The notes under the pieces were generated by a model, which saw only the letters and a list, made by a program, of their open reading frames with translations, had not been told where the DNA came from and did no database searches. A DNA stretch of 64,000 nucleotides from Branchipolynoe longqiensis (lineage: Eukaryota > Annelida > Polychaeta > Phyllodocida > Polynoidae): assembly GCA_030323885.1 (NCBI GenBank), contig CM059198.1:8640086-8704085 (forward strand), read 5' to 3'. Shown in pieces: positions 9,430 through 20,429 of this stretch; position 1 is the stretch's first letter, and each line of letters opens with the position of its first letter. The translations under genes and the position numbers were made by a program.

Positions 9430-10165
9430 ATAGTCAACTATAACGGAACTCTTTTTCTTTTTAATTTGACATGTTGGTGATGTAATATGTGAAATGTATA
9501 TTATAAATCCTCCAGTGCGACTGACACTGGTCTACATCCAGTGGAGACGAGGAGGAGAAGGTTGAGCCACCGGTACATTGTTGGAGTGTAACAATAATAA
9601 TACCAATTGACCATTGTGTATCTTTATACTCACATAATTCCTTATACATCACACATCATATATTACATAGCATATGGTGTAGGTATATAATATATTTATA
9701 CATTTATCAACCAATATTATTTCACTGTTCTGTTGTTTTCCGATAATGTGTATTATGATCATACTTTTCTTTCCTTTTTTTTTTTAAATTGAGGCTGTAT
9801 TTTTACTGTCTATAGCATATAAGCCTGGGTATTCAGGCTTCTTTTCAATGCTGGCCAGCTGTAGTGTTGGTGTTATCTTATCACACAGTAGCTGCTAATA
9901 AGGTATTTGATTGCCCGTATTTCAGCAGCAGATAGATAGTTGGTTGGTCTGGTTAGTAGTCTATGTTAATCTTTTTAGATTTTCTTGGCATATATGTGTT
10001 TTATTTTGTCTACTCTTACTACTAGACTAGCCTACTCCTACTTACATATCCTAGGCCTGTATGTAGCTGTGTGGTGTGCTATCTGGCTACTTTTGGCATG
10101 GTTACCTTCCATTGGGCGTCCCGCTGGTGGGCCGTGACATATCACATGCCCCATTGCAGCGCAGC

Positions 10166-11160
10166 TTAGTGGGGGTTTCCTAGCCGTATTTTGCACAGAT
10201 ATTTTGTGTATGTTTTTAGGTCAGGAATTTGTCGTTCCTTTACTGTTTGGGCATTCCACACCTTGGCAGCGATTTCCAGCATGCTTCTCTCGTGAGCTTT
10301 TATTTGGCTTCTGGTCTGCTTTAGTAGTGGTGCATTATTTATTTGCTCTAGTAGCCCTTTGTGGTTTTGTTAGGAGTTTATTGTCTTGACTATAGTTGTA
10401 TGCTGATGTTTTCAGATGAATTATTCTCCTATTTTCTAGCAATTTTACTTTGGTTCTTTTGTGTATGGCATAGGTGGGGTGCAGCTTGTCTACTCTGAGG
10501 CAGATTTTCAGGGCTCTGTTCGGTACTGTTTGCAGTTTTTTTAGAAGTACTTTTTTCACACCCATGTAGTTTACATCTCCATAGTCAAAATAGGGGAGCA
10601 CTATGCCCTTGAAGATTTGTATTGACATTTCTTGTGTCATGTAGTCTCTTAGCTTTGCAAATAGCCCCAGTTTGTGGTTTACCTTTTGGAGAATTGTGTT
10701 TATACATAGGTTGTAGTTTAGTTGGCTGTCCAACTCAAGGCCTAGGTATTTGTAATGGTCTACATTTTCTAGTGTTTGGTTTCCTAGCTTACAGTGTAGT
10801 TTTCTTTCTGGCATTTGTTTATGCGGACAGAGAACTGTTTTTGACTTGCTTATGTTGATGGTTATTTTGTTGGACTCACACCACTCATCCAGTTTTAGTA
10901 GGAGCTTGTTTAGTTTAGTTATTACCTCCTCTTCTGTGGTGCCATTTGCATATATTACTGTGTCATCTGCATATAGTTGGAGGCATTCGGTTTCCAACCA
11001 TTTTTCAAGATTGTCCCTTGGGGTACACCACATGTGACAGGTTGGTTGTCTGATAGTGTATTTTTATTTTTGTTTTCTGTTGCCTGTTGTTCAGGTAGCA
11101 TTTTATTCAGTCCATAGTGTTGGATTGTATGCCCATGGATTCTAGTTTTTCCAGTAGTAT
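10166..11160 (-). pseudogene. Reverse transcriptase fragment, motifs B to C-terminus
   Basis: On the minus strand the frames give, in order, QPVTCGVPQGTI (RT motif B), LYADDTVIYA (catalytic motif C, YADD), YKYLGLELD (motif E), a thumb-like region, and a C-terminal KVWNAQTVKERQIPDLKTY ending at stop 10166-10168. About 15-20 residues expected between motifs B and C are missing, and there are frameshifts near 11040 and 10335. This is the downstream half of the RT interrupted by the TRIM. Related families are jockey/CR1/L2-type non-LTR elements; the exact clade is not assigned. It would have reverse-transcribed its own mRNA at the target site when intact. Confidence 0.85.
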
Positions 11161-11661
11161 TGTCGTGGGGGTGATGAAAATGGGAATTAATGTGCATAGA
11201 GTGGGACTCGAACCCACATCTCTTTGCATTCCGGGCCAGTGTGCTAACCATTACACCACCTAGGCTCCCTGATATCAACACACTACCCACGCCTACCTGT
11301 CTATGCGGCTCCTTGCCTGAGAGGTCAGTGCAGACCACTACACTCGTCCCCCTGGAATTGTAAGTCTTATAATGCTTACAATTACATACATACAGGCAAT
11401 GCAACGCACTTACATACACAGGGTAGGTTCAACAACTATACAGCGCATAGCTTGTATAGCATCCTGGTCACGGCACCAGTGTCGTGGGGGTGATGAAAAT
11501 GGGAATTAATGTGCCTAGAGTGGGACTCGAACCCACATCTCTTTGCATTCCGGGCCAGTGTGCTAACCATTACACCACCTAGGCTCCCTGATATCAACAC
11601 ACTACCCACGCCTACCTGTCTATGCGGCTCCTTGCCTGAGAGGTCAGTGCAGACCACTACA
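11161..11661 (-). mobile_element. TRIM copy B inserted in a reverse transcriptase
   Basis: The LTRs are 11480-11661 (5') and 11161-11342 (3'), 182 bp each and almost identical. The PBS is at 11461-11478 with one spacer base, and the PPT complement CTCGTCCCCCT is at 11343-11353. GTAT lies on both sides (11157-11160 and 11662-11665). Deleting the element plus one GTAT joins the reverse transcriptase in frame across ...DHNI and LLEKLESMG..., a classic RT motif stretch. This fixes the element boundaries exactly and shows a 4 bp target duplication. Confidence 0.92.
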
Positions 11662-11663
11662 GT

Positions 11664-12036
11664 ATGTTATGGTCTACTGTAGCGAATGCTTTGCTGAAGT
11701 CAATGAAGGCTGCTCCAACTAATTGTTTTTGGTTCATTGATGCCAATATGTCATTTGTTAGGTTAGCTATTGTTTTAGATGCGGAGTGCAGTTTCCTGAA
11801 ACCCCCTTGTCTTTCGTTTAGTATATCGTTTTTTTCCAGGTGTTCATTTATGTGTCTATGTAACACTTTTTCAATGACCTTGCCTGGGGTTTGAAGAATT
11901 GATATTGGCCTGTAGTTTCCCATGTTTTGTGTGTCTCCACTTTTGTGAATAGGGGTAATGGTTGCCATTTTCCAGGCTGAGATAAAACGCCCCTGTTCAA
12001 AGGAGATGTTGAATAGGTCTACTATATGCTGGAAAA
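11664..12036 (-). pseudogene. Reverse transcriptase fragment, N-terminal half
   Basis: The minus-strand frame reads QHIVDLFNISFEQGRFISAW, then ATITPIHKSGD and NYRPISIL (RT domains 1-2), QGGFRKLHSA, and FIDFSKAFATVDHNI (motif A, with catalytic aspartate in FIDFSKAF). It is continuous with the half at 10166-11160 once the TRIM is removed. The upstream endonuclease and ORF1 are absent, which is the usual 5' truncation. The glutamine in QGGFRK sits in the region usually QxGFR in this group. Confidence 0.85.
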
Positions 12037-12194
12037 CAACAAAACCGAAATGTTGGTTCCCATAAGTTTGGGGTTAAATATATGATATATATATAGTATA
12101 TAGCCACGCGCTCACGTCATGAGGCACTAGTAGATGACCTAATGAGTAGGTGACCTGTCGATAATGTAGTGACTGGGGAGTGGATGAATCTTCC

Positions 12195-12577
12195 GGCTTA
12201 TTATACTCATATAATGGCTTATGCATATTATATATATTACATATATGTGAAATATATATATGTATATATATTAAATATTATATGTATATATATTAAATAT
12301 ATTATAATATATTATATATATTATATTAAATATATTATATATATTATAAATATTATATGTATTATTATATATGTAATATGATGTATAACACAGCATCTAT
12401 TACATGTGGTATATGAATTTTATATTATATATATTTTATTATATAAAGTATTTGTACTATATAATGTGCATAATAATTATTAAATAGATAATATATTGCT
12501 CCATTATTAAAAATATAATATACATTATAATACATGGTACAGTATATTATAATATATATCATAATAATTCCTTTGAT
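12195..12577. repeat. TA-rich low-complexity tract
   Basis: Degenerate TATTATATATATT words. Open frames here are strings of I, Y and N codons and are artefacts. Confidence 0.85.
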
Positions 12578-13075
12578 TCCTGTGAACTTTTCGGCCATCT
12601 TAATTATTACCTCCGCTGGGTTGAAGGTATTTAAGTGGCCTTGGATGGTATTCCTCATCAGTGTAGTTATGTGAACTTTCTTTCGTTTCACTACCTTGCA
12701 CTTCTTGCTCTCTTTTCTGCACGATTTCGCATATTTCCCAGAAGGCTTCTTGCCCAAGTCTGAACTCGTCATCGATGAATCTGACGACAAGTCCGAAGAG
12801 GAGAATTTGTGTCTTCTCCTCTTCTTTGACTTCTTCGCTTTCTTCACGAGGGGCTTTTTGCGCGCCCTCGTGTGTTCGTCTCCTTCTGACAAACTGTACT
12901 TTTTGTGTTTGTCATTTCCTCCATCTTTTGCTGCACTAATATGCAACCTGTTCATCGAGGTCCCTATCAGCTGGCCTGGAACCGGTTTCGTAACACCCTC
13001 CATCCTCAGAATCCATTTGTTCTGGAGAGAGCGATCTTTATACCCGCACAGGCAGACTTCCATCCTCATCAGCAC
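12578..13075 (-). CDS. Hypothetical lysine/serine-rich open frame
   Basis: I do not recognise a family. From an ATG at 13075 the frame encodes about 165 residues before running into the TA-rich tract, where its continuation is low complexity. It has a normal-looking N-terminal part (MEVCLCGYKDRSLQNKWI), then a highly basic block (KKPLVKKAKKSKKRRRHKF) that would serve as a nuclear localisation signal, a serine-rich acidic patch (SSSDLSSDSSMTSSD), and a second basic block (KKCKVVKRKKVH). The 3' end may be a lost splice site or a truncation. Options are a retroelement ORF1/gag-like protein or a host exon. Nothing around it decides. Confidence 0.35.
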
Positions 13076-13189
13076 TGAGTGCGTGAGTTCCCTCTGCCTA
13101 ACTCCGCTTCATAGCCATTGCTCCGAGAGTGTGAGTAAACGGAAAGAACGATTAGGCATTGTCTTAGGCGAAATAGCACATAATTAGAG

Positions 13190-14545
13190 TATAATTATAC
13201 TAGGTGTGTATTTTATGGCGTTAAATTTATGTTTAACACGGGGTATAGCTTATAGACAGTCGCAGGATTAATGGTATGGATAACCAACCGATCCTAATGA
13301 GGGGTAGGGACCAGTGTAGCAGTGCCCTCCCACACTCTAAGTACCTACAGACTTCTCCCACCTGTGGCTTTATTCGCCAACAAGTTGAAGAAAATACTAT
13401 AGGACTCGGAGGTACCCCTTAACGAGAATAAAAAAGGAGAATCTTAAAGAGACCCCGGGAATGAATCCCTAACAATGTAAGTGGCTCCTGCCAAACATCT
13501 CTCCATTCGGCAATGGGTGGCTGTTAATTAATAACTGAACAATGGATTCATTGCTCTTTCGATCATACCAATTCAATCAAAACTAAGCTGTAAAACAATA
13601 ATAACTTATCGAAAAAGTTTCAGAAAACTTTGTATGTGAATGCTAACATGAACTGAACCAAATTTTCGATTTAGAAATATATTATTAGTATTACTAACCT
13701 GTTTGGTTTTGTAGTAAATGTAGAACACACTGCCAGAGCTGCTCACAACACGTCCTCCTGCTGTGAGCTGATTATGCTAATTGCTGGACCCAGATGTGCT
13801 TCCTTCTCCCTGGGCTCTGAGTAGCCAGAGGCTTAGTACCAAGGTAATATATATATATATTTGAGGTATAAGAATTATATGAATATAAATTTGCGGAGGA
13901 ATAGTTAAGCATTCCTGATTAATCTGATATTTATTAATATATTACTTCGATGTTTACCCGATTTATTATGTATTATTTATTACTATTCTATTTCGAATCC
14001 CTTTCCCCTCCCGTTCCTGCATTCCGGCTGGACGACTCTGGTCCTCGTCTGCCGCGTCACGGGTGATCAGACTGCCTGTGAGCCCCGCAGTCCTTTCCGA
14101 AAAAAATTGTTATTACTACGGTATGGGCATTTTTCCTGTGCCAGAGGCAAGTAAAACACTCTCAACCCAGTCATGTCTATTGTTGTCTTTCCCTAGCCAC
14201 TATTTATATATATATACATGTGTAACAATTAAGTAGCGACTGGTACTGGTAGCAGATGATGGCAGGCAATACTGGCACAGGGGTCGCCACCTGTCTTGCA
14301 TTATTGCAGCGTGCGGAATACATTAACGTATTTGAAATGGCCGATCTTCAGCAGTAAATCCGTGTGTGAGTGTTTCACATCGAGCAATGAATACAGGCAC
14401 AGAGATCATATTCCCTATTTATACTAGTATAAGTCGTTATGCAGCACATAAGGTGGGAGGGTACGAGCAGGGTGGGTAAAATATTGTGTTTGCTGCTGTC
14501 AAATACCTGTAACACGTTCCTTTTTTTTCTCTTTTTTTGTGCGGT
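13190..14545. other. Unassigned region, about 1.35 kb
   Basis: Mixed-composition DNA with no recognised repeat copy elsewhere in the window and no supported gene. It directly follows, and in minus orientation precedes, the basic open frame, so a 5' flanking or promoter region is possible. A short (TA)n occurs near 13850. Confidence 0.4.
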
Positions 14546-14547
14546 AC

Positions 14548-14932
14548 ATTAGTTGATTAAGCAGGGGAAATTTCAATCACTGCCGATTGGTCTTCCTCAT
14601 TCCACTGCTCCTTGCCCTATCCTAATAATGCCAAGCGCCAGTCTAGGTAGCGACGACTTTTGACAAGCTTGTCGAAATTATTGCGGGTTCTTTCAGCTCA
14701 AATTTCTCCAAAACTAGATATTTTTCATCAAAGGTACTCGGGACTAATGAGAATTAGGATATAACTTATAAGGGTCAACCTGAGGTATTTATCTCAAATA
14801 TAACTAACACATTCAAATGCCATCGGACCATGCAACTTTAAGTCATTGGTTTGAATGGGCCAGGGTTGGAATCTCACGACCTACCAGAACGGGAGTCGGA
14901 CGCTCAACCCATTCTGCTTTCGTGTCTGGAAC
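14548..14932 (-). repeat. SINE-A2 copy split by an R1 fragment
   Basis: On the plus strand the tail TTGATTAAGCAGGGGAAATT and TTCCTCATTCCACTGCTCC comes first, then part of the body to 14660. R1 sequence fills 14661-14841 (GACAAGCTTGTCGAAATTA to CATGCAACTTTAA), and the SINE head resumes with TCATTGGTTTGAATGG. The right junction lies at TTTAAGTC of the SINE, consistent with a TTAA target for R1. Confidence 0.75.
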
Positions 14933-15034
14933 ACCAGTGCTATGGCACTGAGAAATTGTTTGTAATGCTTTGGCATTGCGGGTAATCAGGATCGCGAATA
15001 CAGACCAAGGCATGCCAGTACTAAGGACGTCTAT

Positions 15035-15463
15035 TGTGTCGCCGACTAGCGGTATTCTTTAGAACTATGTAACAAACTCAAACGCCGACTAGTGGTCTTT
15101 TCTAACCTGGTCGCCGATTGGGTAAACAGGACTTGATGACGTATTACGCAGTACACTCGAACTGCCGATGCGCCCCTTTCAGGAAGACTTTCGCTATATA
15201 AGGCGGCGAGGCGCCGGGGTTTGGTCATTACGACCGGAGGAGCCAGGAGACAATAACCAGCCTGAAATTGGCCTCCCACTACCCTACATGTGAAAGTGGA
15301 AAGTAGGGCCATAGCATCTCTAGCCTCGTTTCTTAAGCATTTGTGAGCTGACATTTGTATAACCGGACATTTAACTTTCCTTAATTAAAAATGCCATAAC
15401 TATATTTGCTGTGTTTGCATTTTTCCTGATTATATATGAATAAAATTGACTTACTAAAAAACA
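15035..15463 (+). other. Possible solo LTR or Pol II transcription cassette
   Basis: Three repeats of CGCCGA(C/T)TAG-type words lie upstream of TATATAAGG (~15194). An AATAAA follows at ~15439 and the segment ends TTACTAAAAAACA. TGTGTCG occurs at both edges (15035-15041 and 15465-15471). U3-like repeats, TATA and poly(A) signal in ~430 bp suggest an LTR, but there is no second copy or clear target duplication. Confidence 0.3.
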
Positions 15464-15524
15464 ATGTGTCGGTGATTTGTTAGAGAGACGCATACCGCTG
15501 CTTTGATGGATGAGTAATCAGCTG

Positions 15525-16345
15525 AAGGGAGGTGGGGGGGGGGGGGAGAGCAGGGGTGAGCAGGGGTCCGCAGGGGGAGCAGGAGCGGAGCAGGAGGGGG
15601 GTGTCAGCGGGAGACTGAAGGGTGACGGCGAGAATCTGATTTAGCGCGGACTGGGGGAAGGGGCGCGGGGGGGGGGGGGGGGGGGGGAGATGGGGAAAGT
15701 GGGAGAGGAGGGAGAGGGGGAGAGGGGGAGCAGGGCGGAGGTGACGCTGGGTTGGCATGAGGTAGCAGCAAATGGGTCGGTTGTGGTGAGGGGTGAAGTG
15801 GGGTGGGGTGGTATGGGGTGGTATGGGCTGGAGTGACTTGGGTGGGATGGAGGTGGGGTGGTATGGGCTGGGGTGGGATGGGGGTGGGGTGGTTGGGGTG
15901 GGGTGGATGGGGTGGGACGGGGTGGGGCTAGGTGTTGGGGTTGCATATGGTCACTGGAGTGGTGTGGAGTGGTGTGTGTTGGAGCTTTACGTATTTACGT
16001 CCTGACAACATTTAAGGTCATATCGGGAAGGGAGTGGAGTGGAGGAGAGTGGATGGAATGGGATGTGAGTGGAGGGGAGAGGGGAAGGAGAGTGGAGGGA
16101 AGGGACTGGTGGGGGATGTGAGTGGAGGGGGAGGGAATGGAGGGGATGGAGGGGAGGTGAAGGGAGGACAGGGGAGTGGAGGGGGCGGGAAATGGAGTGG
16201 AGGGGAGCTAAGGGAGGGGGTGGATGTGAAGGGAGTGGAGGAGGGAGGGAGGGGAGGGGAGGGGAGGAGAGAGAAAGGGAGAGGAGGGGAGTCGAAGGAT
16301 GGTGGGGGGGAGGCATGGCACGATGGAGGAAGGTGATGTTTTACC
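15525..16345. repeat. G-rich purine-biased tract with GGGGTGG-type minisatellite
   Basis: Runs of six or more G at 15534-15546 and ~15669-15687, then GGTATGGGGTGG repeats and GGAGTGGAGGGGA repeats. The plus strand has strong G-quadruplex potential. A tiny SINE-A tail fragment (TTACGTCCTGACAACATTTA) is embedded at 15987-16030. Long open frames in both strands here are compositional artefacts. Confidence 0.85.
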
Positions 16346-16615
16346 TAAGCGAGGAGGTGACAGTGAGGCCTGCTTTGGCAGGTCCCTGCCTACCTGTCTG
16401 TGCAATTCAGGCGCCCCAGCCTGGGGTTAAAGTATGCTGACGGGAACTGCGGGACGCCCGGTCCCTTCCGGTGTGTAAGAACGGGGCGGGACCGTGCGTG
16501 GCGGAGCTGTGGGGGGTGGGGCGGGGCGGGGCGGGAGTCGAGCCGGGCGGGGGCGGTGCGGAGCGGGGTGGGGCTGGGGCAGGGCCGGTGTGGCGGTTTC
16601 AGCCGTGCCCCAGTT
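16346..16615. other. GC-rich unassigned segment
   Basis: This contains GGGGCGGGGCGGGGCGGG at ~16516-16533, which resembles stacked GC boxes but is probably low-complexity. No supported gene. Confidence 0.35.
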
Positions 16616-16865
16616 TTAGCTGTGCGCATACTCAAACTCAAGGCATTGTCAATGGTCGAGTAATCTTCATATAGAATATACAGAAAAAGTGAAATATCTC
16701 TAAAACCACACCACCTAATAACAAATCGCTTGGTACACATATAGAAAACATCTTTACCAAAAACATCATATTAAATTTCTACGGTTAGTGACTCACGACC
16801 ATTGACAATGCCTTGAGTTTGACTGTACGCGCACGGCTGAAACTGGCGCACGGCTGAAACCGCCA
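16616..16865 (-). repeat. R3 repeat copy
   Basis: It is bounded by GGCATTGTCAATGG near 16641 and CCATTGACAATGCC near 16799, an inverted pair. The interior carries CCACACCACCTAATAACAAA. Very similar to the left end of the window. Confidence 0.65.
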
Positions 16866-17053
16866 CACCGGGACGGGGCTGGGATGGGGCCGGGTTGCTG
16901 CTGTGGTGGGACCGGGGCATGGCCGGATAGAGTGGAGGGGGGGAGTGGGGATGGGAGTGTGGTGAGGGTGCAGGGTTATTGAGAAGGCAGTCAGAGGCAG
17001 TCATAAGGTTGATGGTAGTTGCTCCCACAACACTGTCTCCATGACAGGGCAGC

Positions 17054-17345
17054 TAAAGTAAAGTTTGTTTTATTTAATGATGCCTCTAGAACACATTGAC
17101 GTTCATCATCGGCTATTGGACGTCAAACATATGGTCATTGTGACATGTTTCTTTGGAGGAAACCTGCTATATATTCCGATTAGCAGCAAAGGGTCTTTTA
17201 TATGCACTTCCCCACTGACAGGGCAGTACATATGTTGAGGAACCAGTTGTGGACCACTGGTTAAAACAGAAAATATCCCAAACTGCAAATGAGTCCACTG
17301 AGCACGATCGATTGGATGACCAACACCTTCACAAGTGGATACTGG
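17054..17345 (-). repeat. Tailed SINE (mollusc-type), ~290 bp
   Basis: In minus orientation the 3' end reads ATTAAATAAAACAAACTTTA, preceded by CAATGTGTTCTAGAGGCATC and the pair GACGTCCAATAGCCGATGAT. The plus strand shows GTCTTTTATATGCACTTCCC and TTGAGGAACCAGTTGTGGAC. A 69 bp fragment of the same SINE sits at 6713-6781. From memory this type is common in molluscs; that is not verified here. Confidence 0.7.
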
Positions 17346-17379
17346 ACTGCCTGAGCAGCTAAGCAACCCATTCGAAAAA

Positions 17380-17905
17380 GTGTCGGGATGCTGGGTTATT
17401 GGAAATAACTACATGAATTTGTAATATGCAAAATACATTGTTCAAGTAATAGCCCGCTAGATTTGCAGTGAATATTTGATAATAATAGACTTCAAAAGTC
17501 AAATCGAAAGCTTTCTGTGGCCGCCATCTTGCTTTATTGCCTTCACTCTGGTTTTCTCAATTTTAAGGGAACTGCTGCCTAGATTGCGATTTTCAAGCGG
17601 TACCCAGATGGAATAAAACGCTATTGGAATAAAACAGGAATAAAACGCTATTGGAATAAAACACTATGGAATAAACGCAATTGAACATCATATATATATT
17701 TTTCTTAATTTAATATTTGTAATCTCAGTGGTACGCAACTCCATACATGGATATATGGAAGCTACGGCTCTGGATAAACACTGCACACTGTAATCAGCAC
17801 CGCCACAAGTAATTCCTACTGAAGCAGATTTTGCTTGGATTTAAGCAGGGTTGTCATTCACCCACTAGTCTGAATATATAGATAGGGTTGAATCTCTTAT
17901 CTAGG
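17380..17905. repeat. R5 interspersed repeat with short internal tandem repeat
   Basis: It parallels 20640-21020: AAAAGTGTCG...GGCTGGGTTAT, ATGCAAAATA-ATTGTTCAA, CTTCAAAAGTCAAATCG. GCCGCCATCTTG also recurs at 23100 and 41690. A local run of GGAATAAAACGCTATT-type units occupies 17608-17675. No gene is supported. Confidence 0.55.
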
Positions 17906-17964
17906 CTGATGTATGAGCAAGCAGCATGCTTATCTCAAAACCTTATCAGCAGCCTGGGAACCGG

Positions 17965-19685
17965 CGGCGGTGACCTACCGGGGGGAAACCAGCGGCTGCG
18001 GAACCAGTGGCTAGGGAACCAGTGGTTAGGGAACCAGTGTCTAGGGAACCAGTGGTTAGGGAACCAGTGGCTAGGGAACCAGTGGGTAATGGAACCATCA
18101 GCTTGTGAACCAGTGGGTAGGGAAGCAGCGGTTAGGGAACCAGTGGCTAGGGAAGCAGCAGTTAGGAAACCAGAAGCTTGGGAACCAGTGGGTAGGGAAG
18201 CAGTGGTTAGGGAACCAGTGGATAGGGAACCAGCAGTTAGGGAACCAGTGGATAGAGAACGAGCAGGTGAGGAACCAACAGCTTGGGAACCAGTGGCTAG
18301 GGAGCCAGCGGTTAGGGAACCAGTAGCTTGGGAAGCTTTGGGTAGGGAAGCAACGGTTAGGGAACCAGTGGATAGCGAACTAGTGGGTAAGGAACCAGCA
18401 GATTGTGAACCAGTTGCTAGAGAACCAGCGGCTGGGGAACCAGTGGTTAGGGAACCAGCAGTTAGGGAACCAGTGGATAGGGAACCAGCAGGTAGGGAAC
18501 CAGCAGTTAGGGAACCAGCAGCGCCGGTGACCTACTGCTCAGAAACCAGTGGCTAGGGAACCAGTGGCTAGGGAATCAGTGGCTAAGTAACCAGGAGCTT
18601 GGGAACCAGCGGTTAGGAAACCAGTGGATAGGGAACCAGCAGGTAGGGAACTAGCAGCGGTGGTGAGCTACTGCTGAGAAACCAGCGGCTAGGGAACCAG
18701 TAGTTAGGGAACCAGTGGTTAGAGGACCAGCAGCTTGGGAACCAATGGGTAGGGGACCAGGAGCTAGGGAACCACCAGATAAGGGACAAACATATAGGGG
18801 AGAAGCGGATACAGAAGCAGCAGCTAGGTAACCAGCGGCTAGGGGACCAGAGGATAGCATACAATGGCTAAAGGACCAGAGGATAGGGGACAGTGGCTAG
18901 GGAACCAGCGGCTAGTGGACCAGCAGGTAGGGGACCAGCGGCTGGGGAACAACAGCTTGGGAACGAGTGGGTAGGAGACCAGAGGATAGGAGACAGCGGC
19001 TAGGGAACCAGTGGATAGGAGACCAGCGGCTAGGGAAATAGCAGCTAGGGAAACAGCGGCCAGGGAAACAGAGGATAGAGGACAGCAGATAGGGAACCAG
19101 CGGCTAGGACACAGCAGGTAGGGAACCAGCAGGTAGGGAACCAGCAGGTAGGGAACCAGTGGTTAGGGAACCAGCAGTTAGGGAACCAGCGGTTAGAGAA
19201 CCAGTGGCTAGGGAACCAGTAGGTAGGGAACCAGTGGCTAGGGGACCAGCAGGTAGGGAACCAGCAGGTAGGGAACCAGTGGTTAGGGAACCAGTGGTTA
19301 GGGAACCGGTGGCTAGGGGACCATCAGGTAGGGAACCAGTGGTTAAGGAACCAGCAGTTAGGGAACTAACAGCTAGGGGACCAGTCGGTAGAGGACCAGC
19401 GGATAGGACATAGCAGCTAGGGAACCAGCAGGTAGGGGACCAGCATGTAGGGAACCAGTGGCTAGGGAACCAGTGGCTAGGAAACTAGTGGCTAGGTGAC
19501 CAGAGGATAGGGGACATTGGCTAGGGAACCAGCGGCTAGGGAACCAGTGGCTATGGGAACAACAGCTTGGGAATCAGAGGGTAGGGAACCAGCAGCTAGG
19601 GAACCAGCAGATATGGAACCAGTGGTTAGGGAACCAGTGGCTAAGGAACCAGCGACTAAGGGACCAGCAGGTAGGGAACCACTAG
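17965..19685. repeat. 15-bp minisatellite, about 1.7 kb
   Basis: The unit is close to GGGAACCAGTGGCTA, with variants in the last six bases and occasional GGGGACCAG units. A marker GGTGACCTAC/GGTGAGCTAC recurs near 17968, 18525 and 18660. Because 15 is a multiple of three, long frames such as REPVAREPAV persist, but TAG and frame slips break them. It is treated as non-coding. Confidence 0.92.
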
Positions 19686-19910
19686 TGTTGCTGGTTGGGT
19701 CTTTCTTCCTCATTGCTGCGCATATTGTGCTGTGAACGAGGCGGGTCCTGACCACCAGCGGAGTGATGTGGGTGCGGGGACCAGTGTACCTGGTATATAT
19801 ACCTGGTATATTTGTGGTATCAACTGATGGGCGGAGTTGTGTCTTTGTTGAAAGTAGACGGCGCAACCACAATCCACACTGGTGCGGGTAGTTTGTTAGT
19901 TACTCCCACA

Positions 19911-20421
19911 GCGGGACCAAGTGGTCCTTAGCTGCTGCCGTATTGGCCACTTGTGGCTTACACATGCTTTTCTGCTCAAGGGGGAACCTCCCCCTGAATG
20001 TATTGGGTGTCAGTCCCCGCTGACACTCAAACACATTTTACTAAGTTGCGTTGATTTTATGGCCCTGTGCCAACAGTTCTACACTGCAAATAGTATGCAT
20101 GACCTTTTTACTAAGGTAAAACAAGAAAACATTTTAGCCTTTTTGAGGGCAGCTGGACTGTACCACCTCATATAGTTTACTAAATAGATTCTATCAATTA
20201 TTAATAAAACTTTTCTTTTTCTATGGGAATTTGTTTCCCTTGACCACAAATATATGATTGTGAGCTTTTTAATTTAATGAGTGTCTTTTGGTACATAATT
20301 GATTGTCTGCTTTTACATGTAAAAGCGATGGTTTGAACAAAAAACAAACATTTCTCACCATGAATATGGCCTATGCTGCCAACACGACGTAAAGCAACCA
20401 CCAATCAATCAATCAATCAAT
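19911..20421 (+). mobile_element. 5'-truncated I-clade-like LINE 3' end
   Basis: The element is bounded by CTCCCACA on both sides (19903-19910 and 20422-20429), an 8 bp target duplication. The empty site is recognisable in the R5 relative at 17020-17045. It contains the C-terminal coding end and a 3' UTR, and finishes in (CAAT)n, as expected for I-group LINEs. Confidence 0.82.
19921..20175 (+). pseudogene. LINE C-terminal fragment (RIGH..CIGC motif)
   Basis: The frame includes RIGHLWLTHAFLLKGEPPPE and CIGCQSPLTLKHILLSC, then FLRAAGLYHLI before the stop at 20175. RIGHxxLTHxxLLKGExPPxC is characteristic of the protein tail after RNase H in I/Nimb-type non-LTR elements; the C..C...H...C pattern is a probable zinc knuckle. 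Only the last ~80 residues remain because the copy is 5' truncated. It is not expected to be functional. Confidence 0.82.
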
Positions 20422-20429
20422 CTCCCACA

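Larger units (their letters stand above)
9772..12040 (-). mobile_element. 5'-truncated non-LTR retrotransposon (jockey/CR1 group) split by a TRIM
   Basis: On the minus strand a reverse transcriptase region ends at 10166. It is followed by ~390 bp of 3' UTR and a short poly(A) (T-run at 9775-9784 on the plus strand). The 5' end stops near 12040 inside the RT domain. A TRIM (11161-11661) interrupts it. Frameshifts and a deletion between RT motifs B and C show that it is dead. Confidence 0.85.

Noticed and set aside
15641..16440. Glycine- or proline-rich proteins on both strands
   Set aside because: G-rich low-complexity DNA.
17888..18556. 222-codon REPVAREPAV-type protein
   Set aside because: 15-bp repeat is a multiple of three; frame breaks at TAG variants and nothing supports translation.
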